DNA of 43,360 bases from the NCBI GenBank assembly GCA_913064775.1, contig CAJYAD010000032.1, positions 1-43,360 on the forward strand, given 5' to 3'. This document shows positions 24,106 through 32,581 of this stretch, piece after piece. Position numbers and translations under genes: made by a program. Source of the stretch: an uncultured Albidovulum sp. GTDB lineage: Bacteria > Pseudomonadota > Alphaproteobacteria > Rhodobacterales > Rhodobacteraceae. The notes beneath the pieces are model-generated. The model saw nothing but the letters and a program-made list of their open reading frames with translations, was not told the origin of the DNA and did not search any database. Positions within the stretch are counted from its first letter, which is position 1. The number at the start of each line of letters is the position of its first letter.

Positions 24106-24916
24106 CGCGGCCCCCTTTCAGGCTGGTCGTGCGATTGAGGATCCAGTCGGCGACCAGATTGACCGAGATCGCCAGCGAGGCGATCGCCACCGCCGGATAC
24201 AGCGCCGCCGTCACCCCATAGACCAGCCCATCCTTGTTTTCCTTCACGATGCCGCCCCAATCGGTCAGCGGCGGCTGCACGCCAAGCCCCAGAAACGACA
24301 GCGTCGATAGCAGCAGCACCTGAAAGATGAAGCGCAGCCCCATCTCGGCCACCAGCGGCGACAGCGCGTTGGGCAGCACCTCGCGGAAGATGATCCAAAG
24401 TTGCCCCTCGCCGCGCAGGCGGGCGGCCTCGACGTAATCCATCACGGTGATGTCGACGGCCACGGCGCGCGCCACCCGGAAGGGCCGGGTCGCGTCAAGA
24501 AAGCCCATCACCAGGATCAGCACCGTGATGCTGGGCGGGATCACCGTCAGCACCACCAGCGCGAAGATCAGCGAGGGGATCGACATGACCAGATCGACGA
24601 AGCGCGAGATCGTCTGATCGACCCATCCGCCCATCACGGCGGCGACGAAGCCCAGCGTGGCGCCGGTGCCGAAGCTGAGGATGGTGGCGACGGTGGCGAT
24701 CCAGATCGTGGTGCGCCCGCCCCAGATCATCCGGCTGAGGACGTCGCGGCCGATGCCGTCGGTGCCCAGCCAGTGGCTGGCCGAGGCCGCCTTCCAGACG
24801 CCGCCCACCGCGGCACCCAGCGGATAGGGGGCGATCCAGGGCGCGAAGATGGCGGCCAGGAAGAAGCCTGCGGTGATGATCAGCCCGACAAGGGCCGAAA
24901 GGGGGATGTTCCTCAT
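24098..24916 (-). CDS. ABC transporter permease (DppC/OppC type)
   Basis: The product has 272 residues with about six membrane segments. The N-terminal family wording MRNIPLSALVGLIITAGFFLAAIFAPWIAPYP and the GTDGIGRDVLSRMIWGGR segment are typical of DppC. The cytoplasmic coupling (EAA) loop is DYVEAARLRGEGQLWIIFREVLPN. The start ATG (24914-24916) overlaps the upstream permease gene by 4 bp. A much longer open frame through the start is out of frame with DppB and is not real. Confidence 0.94.
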   Translation of the reverse strand: MRNIPLSALVGLIITAGFFLAAIFAPWIAPYPLGAAVGGVWKAASASHWLGTDGIGRDVLSRMIWGGRTTIWIATVATILSFGTGATLGFVAAVMGGWVDQTISRFVDLVMSIPSLIFALVVLTVIPPSITVLILVMGFLDATRPFRVARAVAVDITVMDYVEAARLRGEGQLWIIFREVLPNALSPLVAEMGLRFIFQVLLLSTLSFLGLGVQPPLTDWGGIVKENKDGLVYGVTAALYPAVAIASLAISVNLVADWILNRTTSLKGGRGG

Positions 24917-25869
24917 TTCGGATGCCTCAGCCTGGGGTTGGTCAGGATCGAGACCACATCGGCCAGCATGTTCAGCCCGATGTAGACCGCGGCGAAGATC
25001 AGCGCGCTGGCCTGCACCACCGGGATGTCTCGCTTGGCGACATGGTCGACAAGATACTGGCCCATGCCGGGATAGGTGAAGACCACCTCGGTCACCACGA
25101 TGCCGACGACCAGGTAGGCGAGGTTGATCATCACCACGTTGATGATCGGCGAGATCGCATTGGGAAAGGCATGGCGCGCGATGATCAGGAAGGGGCGCAG
25201 GCCCTTCAGCTCGGCGGTCTCGATATAGGCCGATTGCATCAGGTTCAGCACCGCCGCGCGGGTCATGCGCATCATCTGGCCCTGCACGACAAGCACCAGC
25301 ACCAGCGCCGGCAGGATCACCGCATGCAGCTTTTGCAAAAGGCTCATCCCCGGGTAGATCGTCGCCACCGAGGGTGCGACATGGAACTTCACCGCCAGGA
25401 AATAGATCACGATATAGCCCAGCAGGAATTCCGGCAGCGACACCGAGGTCAGCGTGATCGCCGAGATCAGCTTGTCGGGCCAGCGGTCGCGGTAGCGCAC
25501 CGCGATCAGGCCCAGTGTCACCGCCAGCGGCACCGCGATGACCGCGGCGACCGAGGCCAGGAACAGCGTGTTGGCCAGCCGCCCGGAGATCGCCGTGGCG
25601 ATGTCCTGTCCGTTGGTTAGCGAATGGCCCAGATTGCCGTGCAGCACCCCGCCCAGCCATTCGAGATAGCGCAGATAGGCGGGCTGGTTCAGCCCCAGCT
25701 CGGCCCGCAGGTTGGCCAGCGCCTGCGGCGTGGCCGACTGGCCCAGGATCGACTGGGCGACATCGCCGGGTAGGATGTTGGTGCCGACGAAGATCAGCAC
25801 CGAGGCCGCGAGCAGCAGCAGGATGCCCAGCGCGATGCGCTGGGCAACCAGTTTCAGGACGATGTTCAT
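24913..25869 (-). CDS. ABC transporter permease (DppB/OppB type)
   Basis: The product has 318 residues. The N-terminal segment with VLIFVGTNILPGDVAQSILG, the SLPEFLLGYIVIYFLAVKF helix and the coupling loop SAYIETAELKGLRPFLIIARHAFPN identify DppB-type permeases. It forms the membrane channel together with the DppC-type partner. It lies 4 bp downstream of the binding-protein gene. Confidence 0.95.
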   Translation of the reverse strand: MNIVLKLVAQRIALGILLLLAASVLIFVGTNILPGDVAQSILGQSATPQALANLRAELGLNQPAYLRYLEWLGGVLHGNLGHSLTNGQDIATAISGRLANTLFLASVAAVIAVPLAVTLGLIAVRYRDRWPDKLISAITLTSVSLPEFLLGYIVIYFLAVKFHVAPSVATIYPGMSLLQKLHAVILPALVLVLVVQGQMMRMTRAAVLNLMQSAYIETAELKGLRPFLIIARHAFPNAISPIINVVMINLAYLVVGIVVTEVVFTYPGMGQYLVDHVAKRDIPVVQASALIFAAVYIGLNMLADVVSILTNPRLRHPK

Positions 25870-25873
25870 CGGC

Positions 25874-27460
25874 TTACGCCTGGTAGCACAGCACGCCCGC
25901 CAGGCCGTTCATCATGTCGCCATTGGGGTTCGCTTCCCATCCGGCGACCTTGGTGTTGTCGAAGGCGTTGAGGAACTGGTTGAACATCGGATTGATCAGC
26001 CCGCCGTGGTCGCGGATGATCATCCCCGCCTCGCGGTACATCTCCTTGCGCTTGGCCTTATCCAATTCGCCCCGCGCCTCGACGATGATCTTGTCGAACT
26101 TCGGATCCTTGAACCGGGTGTCGTTCCAGGCCGCCGATGAGATATAGGCGGTGGAATACATCTGATCCTGGGTCGGACGCCCCCCCCAGTAAGAGGCCGC
26201 GAACGGCTTCTTGTTCCAGACTTCCGTCCAGTAGCCATCGTTCGGGGCGCGCTGGACGGTGATCTTGATACCCGCCTTCGCCGCGCTTTGCTGGTACAGC
26301 TGGGCCGCGTCCACCGCGCCCGAGAAGGCGCCATCGGCGGTCAACAGCACGATCTTGCCGTCATAGCCCGACTTCTTCAGGTGGTGCCTGGCCTTGTCCG
26401 GGTCGTAGGTGCGCTGCGGGATGGTGTCGTCGAACAGCGGATAGGCCTTGTTCACCGGCATGTCGTTCCCGACCGAGCCATAGCCCGCCAGGATCTTCTT
26501 CACCAACTCCTCGCGATCGATGCCCAGCTTCAGCGCCATGCGCAGGTCGTTGTTCGCGAACGGCTTGGTGTTGCAGAACATGTTGAAGCAGTAGAAGCCG
26601 CGACCGCTGGTCACCGCCACCTCCATATGCGGTGCCCGCTTCAGCAGATCGGCCACCCGCGGCTCGACCGAGTTGACCATCTGCACCTGGCCCGATTGCA
26701 GCGCCGCGTTGCGGGCGGTGGAATCGTTGATCACCAGCATCTGGATGGTGTCGTAATGGCCGACATCCTTGTCCCAGTACTCCGGGTATTTCTCGAACAC
26801 GATACGCACGCCGGGTTCGAAATGCTTGATCTTGTAGGGCCCGGCGAAGATACCCGCCATCGGGTCGTCCATGCCGCCGCCGGGCTGGATGACCAGGTGA
26901 TAATCCGACATCAGATAGGGCAGATCGGCATTCGCGGTGTGCAGCTCGACCACAAAGTTGTCGCCGTCGACCTTCATCGACGCGATACCCTTCATGATTC
27001 CCAGCGCGCCGGATTTCGAATTCTTGTCCGAATGGCGCTCCATCGTCTGCTTGACGTCGTCGGCGGTCAGCGGCTTGCCGTTCTGGAAGGTCACGCCCTT
27101 GCGGATCTTGAAGGTCCAGGTCTTGGCGTCCTTCGAACTGGAAACCTCCTCGGCCAGCTTCATCATGATCGAGCCATCCGGCGCCACGTCGGTCAGCCGG
27201 TCGCCTGCCGTTTGCAGGTACATATAGGGGACCTGGCTGGCGGCCAGCGCCGGGTCGAGCGAATCCGTGCTCTGCCCGCCGCCCAGGCCCATCGTCAGCG
27301 TGCCGCCATTTTTCGGCCCGGCGGCACGAGCCGCCCCCGACAGCAGGGTGTTCGCAGCCACCGAGGTGGCCCCCAACGCCGCGGCGCGCCCCAGAAAAGC
27401 GCGGCGGTTCAGCCGGCCCGCAGCCGCCCGGGCCGCAAGATAACGCAGTTCATCATTCAT
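25874..27460 (-). CDS. Periplasmic substrate-binding protein of a dipeptide-type ABC importer (SBP family 5)
   Basis: The product has 528 residues. It has a twin-arginine signal (LNRRAFLGRAAALGATS, cleavage near AARAAG at about 48), so it is exported folded. The mature part has the SBP_bac_5 pattern: GGTLTMGLGGG, LDPALAASQ, WTFKIRKGVTFQNGKPLTADDV and YDPDKARHHLKKSGYDG. The ligand is unknown. The class carries peptides, nickel, glycosides and quaternary-amine-type compounds. Because choline sulfatase is divergent from it, a choline ester or related solute is a fair but untested guess. ATG 27460 gives the Tat signal and has a GGGAG site. Confidence 0.92.
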   Translation of the reverse strand: MNDELRYLAARAAAGRLNRRAFLGRAAALGATSVAANTLLSGAARAAGPKNGGTLTMGLGGGQSTDSLDPALAASQVPYMYLQTAGDRLTDVAPDGSIMMKLAEEVSSSKDAKTWTFKIRKGVTFQNGKPLTADDVKQTMERHSDKNSKSGALGIMKGIASMKVDGDNFVVELHTANADLPYLMSDYHLVIQPGGGMDDPMAGIFAGPYKIKHFEPGVRIVFEKYPEYWDKDVGHYDTIQMLVINDSTARNAALQSGQVQMVNSVEPRVADLLKRAPHMEVAVTSGRGFYCFNMFCNTKPFANNDLRMALKLGIDREELVKKILAGYGSVGNDMPVNKAYPLFDDTIPQRTYDPDKARHHLKKSGYDGKIVLLTADGAFSGAVDAAQLYQQSAAKAGIKITVQRAPNDGYWTEVWNKKPFAASYWGGRPTQDQMYSTAYISSAAWNDTRFKDPKFDKIIVEARGELDKAKRKEMYREAGMIIRDHGGLINPMFNQFLNAFDNTKVAGWEANPNGDMMNGLAGVLCYQA

Positions 27461-27491
27461 CTGAGGTCGCTCCCTATCGTCGATTTTTTTG

Positions 27492-27507
27492 TTGACTGAC
27501 CAATCAA
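27492..27507. promoter_or_regulatory. TetR/BetI-like operator candidate
   Basis: TTGACTGACCAATCAA is an imperfect 16-bp palindrome (halves TTGACTGA and TTGATTGG on opposite strands, 6 of 8 matching). It lies 32 bp upstream of the binding-protein start, where a repressor would block transcription. The form suits TetR-type dimers such as BetI. No such regulator gene is in the window. Confidence 0.5.
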
Positions 27508-27789
27508 TAACCCGCATTTCGGCTTTGCGGCAACGATTTCCTCGCCTCCCTGGCCAAAACATCGGTCCGCGAGCCCTTCCACAGGGCCCGCCAGCGTGGG
27601 CCGGGGTCAAGATCATGAGGGCGCAGTATCGGGGCCGCTCCCCCCTATGTCCACAGCAGCAGGGGTCATTTTACCAAAACTTCACTCACGATCAGTCACG
27701 TACCATCGCCTCGTTCAGGGCGCGCCGCCCTATCCGGCGGTCGTTTCGCCCAAGCCCTCGCCCGGCGCGGCCCGAAGCCCCCCTTCCCG

Positions 27790-27816
27790 TTTCATTGTTC
27801 CTCAAATACGCCCTTC
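27790..27816. repeat. Dispersed intergenic element, copy D
   Basis: TTTCATTGTTCCTCAAATACGCCC, almost the same as copy B at 20072 (CTTTCATTGTTCTCCAAATACGCC), in the divergent spacer upstream of choline sulfatase. Confidence 0.6.
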
Positions 27817-27957
27817 CTCGCGCCCGCACCCCACTCTGGCGCCAACTCGGCCCCCACTCGGCCCCCAGCATGACGCTGCGTGGAATTTCCCGTCGCCCCT
27901 GGACCAGCGCGCCCCGGCCGCCATCGCCATCCTGCCCCCATCAAAAGCGAGACCCCC

Positions 27958-29469
27958 ATGACCGACCGGCCCAATATCCTGATCCTGATGGTCGACCAGC
28001 TTAACGGCACGCTCTTCCCCGACGGGCCGGCCGACTGGCTGCATGCGCCCAACCTCAAGGCGCTGGCGGCGCGCTCGGTGCGCTTCGCCAACAGCTACAC
28101 CGGCTCTCCGCTCTGCGCGCCGGGGCGGGCCAGCTTCATGTCCGGCCAATTGCCGCGCCGCACCCGGGTCTACGACAATGCGGCCGAATTCACCTCGGAC
28201 ATCCCGACCTATGCCCATCACCTGCGCCGCGCGGGCTATGCCACCACGCTGTCGGGCAAGATGCATTTCGTCGGCCCCGACCAGATGCACGGCTTTGAGG
28301 AACGCCTGACCACCGACATCTACCCCGCCGATTTCGGCTGGACGCCCGACTACCGCAAGCAGGGCGCGCGGATCGACTGGTGGTATCACAACCTCGGCTC
28401 GGTCACCGGCGCGGGCGTGGCCGAGATCACCAACCAGATGGAATATGACGACGAGGTCGCCTTCCACGCGGTGCAAAAGCTCTATGACCTGTCGCGCGGG
28501 GCCGACGCCCGGCCCTGGTGCCTGACCGTCAGCTTCACCCATCCGCATGATCCTTACGTCGCGCGCCGCAAATACTGGGATCTCTACGAGGATTGCGCGC
28601 ATCTGAGCCCCGCCGACCCCGCCCCGCCGTTCGCGGATCTCGACCCCCATTCCCGCCGCCTGCTGGAGGCCTGCGACCACACCGCCTTCGACATCACCGA
28701 GGATGACATCCGCCGCTCCCGCCGCGCCTATTTCGCCAATATCTCCTATCTCGACGACAAGCTGGGCGAGATCCTCGACACGCTGGACCGCACCCGGCAG
28801 GAGGCGATCATCGTCTTCGTCTCGGATCACGGTGACATGCTGGGCGACAAGGGGCTGTGGTTCAAGATGAGCTTCTTTGAGGGCGCCTCCCGGGTGCCCC
28901 TGATGATCGCCGCCCCCGGCCTCGCACCCGGGCGGATCGATACGCCGGTGTCGACCATCGACACGCTGCCGACGCTCTGCGATCTGGCCGGGGTGAACAT
29001 GGCAGAGGTCCTGCCCTGGACCGACGGCGAAAGCCTGGTTCCGCTGGCGCGGGGCGGCGCGCGCTCCACGCCGGTGGCAATCGAATACGCGGCCGAGGGG
29101 AGTCAGGCGCCGCTGGTCTGCCTGCGCGCGGGGCGCTGGAAATACACCGCCTGCACGCTTGACCCCGAACAGCTTTTCGATCTGGAGGCCGACCCGCTGG
29201 AAACCGTGAACCGCGCCGCCGACCCGGGTTGCGCCGAGGCGCTGGCGGGGTTCCGCGCCGAGGCGCGTGCGCGCTGGGATCTGGCGGCCTATGACGCCGA
29301 GGTGCGCCAAAGCCAGGCCCGCCGCCGGGTGGTCTATGAGGCGCTGCGCAACGGCGCCTATTTCCCGTGGGATTTCCAGCCGCTCAAGCTGGCGTCCGAG
29401 CGCTACATGCGCAACCACATGGATCTGAACGTGCTGGAGGAGAACCAGCGCTTCCCGCGCGGCGAATAA
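27958..29469 (+). CDS. betC: Choline-sulfatase
   Basis: The product has 503 residues, normal for BetC. The sulfatase motif SPLCAPGRASFMSG holds C53, which would be converted to formylglycine. Metal-site segments are ILMVDQLNG, GKMHFVGPDQMHGFE, FTHPHDPYV and VFVSDHGDMLGDKGLW. The C-terminal YFPWDFQPLKLASERYMRNHMDLNVLEE wording is typical of choline-sulfatases and separates them from other sulfatases. There is no signal peptide, so it is cytoplasmic. It hydrolyses choline-O-sulfate to choline and sulfate, feeding glycine betaine synthesis and breakdown. No betA, betB or betI is in the window. It is divergent from the dipeptide-type importer. Confidence 0.92.
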   Translation: MTDRPNILILMVDQLNGTLFPDGPADWLHAPNLKALAARSVRFANSYTGSPLCAPGRASFMSGQLPRRTRVYDNAAEFTSDIPTYAHHLRRAGYATTLSGKMHFVGPDQMHGFEERLTTDIYPADFGWTPDYRKQGARIDWWYHNLGSVTGAGVAEITNQMEYDDEVAFHAVQKLYDLSRGADARPWCLTVSFTHPHDPYVARRKYWDLYEDCAHLSPADPAPPFADLDPHSRRLLEACDHTAFDITEDDIRRSRRAYFANISYLDDKLGEILDTLDRTRQEAIIVFVSDHGDMLGDKGLWFKMSFFEGASRVPLMIAAPGLAPGRIDTPVSTIDTLPTLCDLAGVNMAEVLPWTDGESLVPLARGGARSTPVAIEYAAEGSQAPLVCLRAGRWKYTACTLDPEQLFDLEADPLETVNRAADPGCAEALAGFRAEARARWDLAAYDAEVRQSQARRRVVYEALRNGAYFPWDFQPLKLASERYMRNHMDLNVLEENQRFPRGE

Positions 29470-29564
29470 CCAAAGGCCCCGCGCCCACACCCGGGCGCCC
29501 CCGCGGCCCCTTCCCTTCGCAGGCCTTTGCGCCTATAGGGGCCGCGAACCGAAGGAGCCGGACG

Positions 29565-30362
29565 ATGAGCACGCAGCAGGGCAGCGCCAACCTCAACCTG
29601 ATGATCAAGGCGGCGCGCCGTGCGGCCCGCAGCCTGGTCAAGGATTTCCGCGAGGTCGAGAACCTGCAGGTGTCCTCCAAGGGTCCGGGCGATTTCGTCA
29701 GCCGCGCCGACATCGCCGCCGAAAAGATCATCCGCGAGGAACTGATGGGCGGTCGCCCCACCTATGGCTGGGTCGGCGAGGAAAGCGCCCCGGTCGAGGG
29801 CGAGGATCCGACCCGGCGCTGGATCGTCGACCCGCTGGACGGCACCACCAACTTCCTGCACGGCCTGCCGCATTGGGCGATCTCGATCGCGCTGGAGCAC
29901 AAGGGAGAGGTCGTTTCCGGCGTCATCTACGACGCCGCCAAGGATGAGCTGTTCTGGGCCGAGAAGGGCGCCGGCGCCTGGATGAACGACCAGCGGCTGC
30001 GGGTGTCCGGGCGGCGCAACATGCTGGAGTGCATCTTCGCCACCGGCGTGCCCTTTGGCGGGCGCTCGACCCTGCCGGCGACGCTGGCCGATCTGGGCCG
30101 CCTGATGCCGGTCTGCGCGGGCGTGCGGCGCTGGGGCGCGGCCTCGCTCGACCTCGCCTATGTCGCGGCGGGGCGGTATGACGGCTATTGGGAGCGCGGG
30201 CTGAACAGCTGGGACATGGCCGCCGGGCTGATCCTGGTACGCGAAGCCGGCGGCATGATCGGGCCGGTGCGCGAGGGCAACGACATCCTCGGCAAGGGCG
30301 CGGTGATCGCCGCCAACGATCAGATCTTCGCCCCCTTCGCCAAGGTGATCCGCGCCACCTGA
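29565..30362 (+). CDS. suhB: Inositol monophosphatase family protein (SuhB-like)
   Basis: The product has 265 residues. The metal-binding signatures are EESAP (first acidic site), WIVDPLDGTTNFLHGLPHWAISIAL (DPxDGT) and the late GLNSWDMAAGLILVREAGG (WD). Members dephosphorylate inositol 1-phosphate and related sugar phosphates, and E. coli SuhB also has a role in rRNA transcription. ATG 29565 has a GAAGGAG site. A longer frame upstream is not supported. It is separate from betC (95 bp apart), and a hairpin overlaps its stop codon. Confidence 0.93.
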   Translation: MSTQQGSANLNLMIKAARRAARSLVKDFREVENLQVSSKGPGDFVSRADIAAEKIIREELMGGRPTYGWVGEESAPVEGEDPTRRWIVDPLDGTTNFLHGLPHWAISIALEHKGEVVSGVIYDAAKDELFWAEKGAGAWMNDQRLRVSGRRNMLECIFATGVPFGGRSTLPATLADLGRLMPVCAGVRRWGAASLDLAYVAAGRYDGYWERGLNSWDMAAGLILVREAGGMIGPVREGNDILGKGAVIAANDQIFAPFAKVIRAT

Positions 30363-30379
30363 CCGCTCCGGGCGGTCAG
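30359..30379 (+). terminator. Hairpin overlapping the suhB stop codon
   Basis: CTGACCGC pairs with GCGGTCAG (8 bp perfect) around a TCCGG loop. The stop codon TGA is inside the left arm. No T run follows, so it may act in termination or 3'-end stability. Confidence 0.5.
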
Positions 30380-30454
30380 CAATACCCGCAGCAAGTTTGC
30401 CGCAGCAAGGGCGCGCGCCAAAGGCGTTGCGTCGGCGGGAATAGCGCCAGCACC

Positions 30455-30579
30455 CCAGCCCTACACACCAGCCCTACACCCCGGCCGGCACATTCCCGGC
30501 AGGGGCGCCGCTCGTCAGGAAACGGGTGCCGCACAGCCTTCTTGGCGGGACGAATGCAAGCGGGGCGAATGCAAGCGGG
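30455..30579. repeat. Two short tandem duplications in the suhB-yebC gap
   Basis: CCAGCCCTACAC occurs at 30455-30466 and 30468-30479. CGAATGCAAGCGGG occurs at 30551-30564 and 30566-30579. Both look like recent slippage duplications in the 269-bp gap between these convergent genes. Nothing else is recognisable in the gap. Confidence 0.7.
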
Positions 30580-30631
30580 TTGCGCAGCCGCGAGCAGTTT
30601 GCGGGGCCCGCTTCAGGCCCCGCCGCAGCGG

Positions 30632-31372
30632 TCAGAGCTGCGCCGCGACCTCTTCGGGCACGTCGAAATTCGCGGTGACGTTCTGCACGTCGTCATCGTC
30701 TTCCAGCGTGTCGATCAGCTTCATCAGCTTCTGCGCGGTCTCCAGATCCACCTCGGTCCGGGTCTGCGGCTTCCAGATCAGCTTGGCCGTGTCGCTTTCG
30801 CCAAGCGCGGCCTCCAGCGCGGTCGACACGTCGTTCAGATCGGTGTCGGCGCAGTAGATGTAGTGGCCGTCGTCGTCGCTTTCGACATCCTCGGCGCCGG
30901 CCTCGATCGCGGCCATCATCACCGTGTCGGCATCGCCGGCCTCGGCCTTGTAGACGATCTCGCCCACCCGGTCGAACATGAAGGAAACCGATCCGGTCTC
31001 ACCCAGATTGCCGCCGTGCTTGGTGAAATAGCTGCGCACGTTGGACGCGGTGCGGTTGCGGTTGTCGGTCATCGCCTCGACGATGATCGCGATGCCGCTC
31101 GGGCCGTAGCCCTCATAGCGGATCTCGTCGTAGTTCTCGGCATCGCCGCCGATCGCCTTCTTGATCGCCCGGTCGATCACGTCCTTGGGCATCGACTGCG
31201 ACTTGGCTTCCTTCACCGCAAGCCGCAGGCGCGGGTTCTTGTCCGGATCCGGGTCGCCCATCTTGGCGGCCACGGTGATTTCCTTGGCGAATTTCGAGAA
31301 CAGCTTCGAGCGCGCGGCATCCTGCCGACCCTTGCGATGCTGGATATTGGCCCATTTGGAATGGCCTGCCAT
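30632..31372 (-). CDS. yebC: YebC/PmpR family protein
   Basis: The product has 246 residues, full length. It begins with the near-invariant [28 protein letters not shown] and contains [28 protein letters not shown] and [23 protein letters not shown], all hallmarks of the family. The three-domain acidic protein is known as a DNA-binding regulator in some bacteria and as a translation factor in mitochondria (TACO1). Which role applies here cannot be told. It lies alone, convergent with suhB and downstream of the Sua5/TsaC gene. Confidence 0.96.
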   Translation of the reverse strand: MAGHSKWANIQHRKGRQDAARSKLFSKFAKEITVAAKMGDPDPDKNPRLRLAVKEAKSQSMPKDVIDRAIKKAIGGDAENYDEIRYEGYGPSGIAIIVEAMTDNRNRTASNVRSYFTKHGGNLGETGSVSFMFDRVGEIVYKAEAGDADTVMMAAIEAGAEDVESDDDGHYIYCADTDLNDVSTALEAALGESDTAKLIWKPQTRTEVDLETAQKLMKLIDTLEDDDDVQNVTANFDVPEEVAAQL

Positions 31373-31481
31373 GACCTTCTCCGTCCCACGACTTCATGAA
31401 TTCGGGCTTCTATACGGCAGGCCCGGGGGGCGGGGCAAGCCCAGGCGCCGGGGGGCCGCCGAGCCAGAGCGCGCGCCTGCC

Positions 31482-32450
31482 CTAGCCGCGCGGCGCGGCG
31501 GCGCGGCGCAGGCGGTCGTTGATCGCGCGGCCAAGGCCGTGATCGGGCACCGGCGCCACCGCGATGGTGCGGCCCTCGGCCAGCGCATCGGCGCGGTGCA
31601 GCAGATGAAAGAGCTTCGCCGCTGCCTCGACCATGTCGCCCGAGGGCGACAGGTTCAGCGCCGCGCCCGCGCAGTCCGGGCCAAAGCCAAGCCACAGCTC
31701 CCCCCTCGCCGGGGTGGTCACGTTCAGCCGCACCGCCGCCCCCGGCGCGTAATGCGAGGCCAGTTGCCCCGGCGCGTTGGGCCTGTCGCCGGCGCCCTCG
31801 GCCCCGGCCAATAGCGGCGCGCCAAGGCAGGCCTCCAGCGCCTCCAGCGGCAGGCCACCGGGGCGCAGCAGGCGCGCAGCCCCCAGAAGGCTCACGATGG
31901 TCGATTCCACCCCCACCGGGCAGTCGCCGCCATCCACCACCGCCTCGATCCGGCCCGAAAGCCCGGCCAGCACATGCGCGGCCCGCGTCGGGCTGATCCG
32001 CCCCGAGGGATTGGCCGACGGCGCCGCCACCGGCCCGCCGAAGGCGCGCAAGAGCGTCCGCGCCGCGGGATGTTCCGGCACCCGCAGCGCCACGCTGTCC
32101 AGCCCCGCCGTGACCAGCGGCGACAGCCCCGCCCCCGCCCGCAGCGGCAGCACCAGCGTCAGCGGCCCGGGCCAGAAGGCATCGGCCAGCCGTTCGGCGC
32201 GGTCGTCGAAGGTCGCAATCTCGCGGGCCGCGGCAACATCGGGCAGATGGGCGATCAAAGGATTGAAACGCGGCCGGCCCTTGGCCTCGAAGATCCGCGC
32301 CACCGCAAGGTCATCGCAGGCGTCGCCGCCCAGGCCGTAGACCGTTTCCGTCGGGAAGGCGACAAGGCCGCCTTTGGCCAGCACCTCGGCAGCCCGGCGC
32401 AGCCCTTCGGGGCTGTCGGGCAGGGTCTGGGTGATGGTCGGATCGGTCAT
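31482..32450 (-). CDS. tsaC: L-threonylcarbamoyladenylate synthase (Sua5/TsaC)
   Basis: The product has 322 residues, so it is the long Sua5 type. The N-terminal YrdC domain has KGGLVAFPTETVYGLGGDA, EAKGRPRFNPLIAHL and APSANPSGRISPT. A shorter C-terminal Sua5 domain (from about 215; APGQLASHYAPGAAVRLNV) follows. It makes threonylcarbamoyl-AMP from threonine, bicarbonate and ATP for the t6A37 modification of tRNAs reading ANN codons. It is divergent from the acyl-CoA dehydrogenase gene, with 131 bp between them. Confidence 0.94.
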   Translation of the reverse strand: MTDPTITQTLPDSPEGLRRAAEVLAKGGLVAFPTETVYGLGGDACDDLAVARIFEAKGRPRFNPLIAHLPDVAAAREIATFDDRAERLADAFWPGPLTLVLPLRAGAGLSPLVTAGLDSVALRVPEHPAARTLLRAFGGPVAAPSANPSGRISPTRAAHVLAGLSGRIEAVVDGGDCPVGVESTIVSLLGAARLLRPGGLPLEALEACLGAPLLAGAEGAGDRPNAPGQLASHYAPGAAVRLNVTTPARGELWLGFGPDCAGAALNLSPSGDMVEAAAKLFHLLHRADALAEGRTIAVAPVPDHGLGRAINDRLRRAAAPRG

Positions 32451-32581
32451 GGCGTGCTTCGTGACGTGGCGTTGGGCTTGCAGGCCGCTGCCCCCGCGTT
32501 AGGTTGGCGCAGCCATCGCCCACATACGCGCGCGCCGCGCCCATCACAAGCCGCGCCGGGCGACCCAGCAAGGAGATCTCA

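Larger units (their letters stand above)
27461..27957. promoter_or_regulatory. 497-bp divergent control region between the ABC importer and choline sulfatase
   Basis: The region carries no gene I can support. Next to the importer start is a T7 run (27484-27490) and the inverted repeat described separately. The middle has an A/T-rich patch near 27668-27690. The dispersed element copy D lies at 27790-27816. The betC side has only a weak ribosome site (GCGAGA). Confidence 0.5.

Noticed and set aside
24917-25660. N-terminal extension of the DppC-type permease frame
   Set aside because: The extension is read out of frame through the DppB gene. The permease starts at ATG 24916 with a normal N-terminus.
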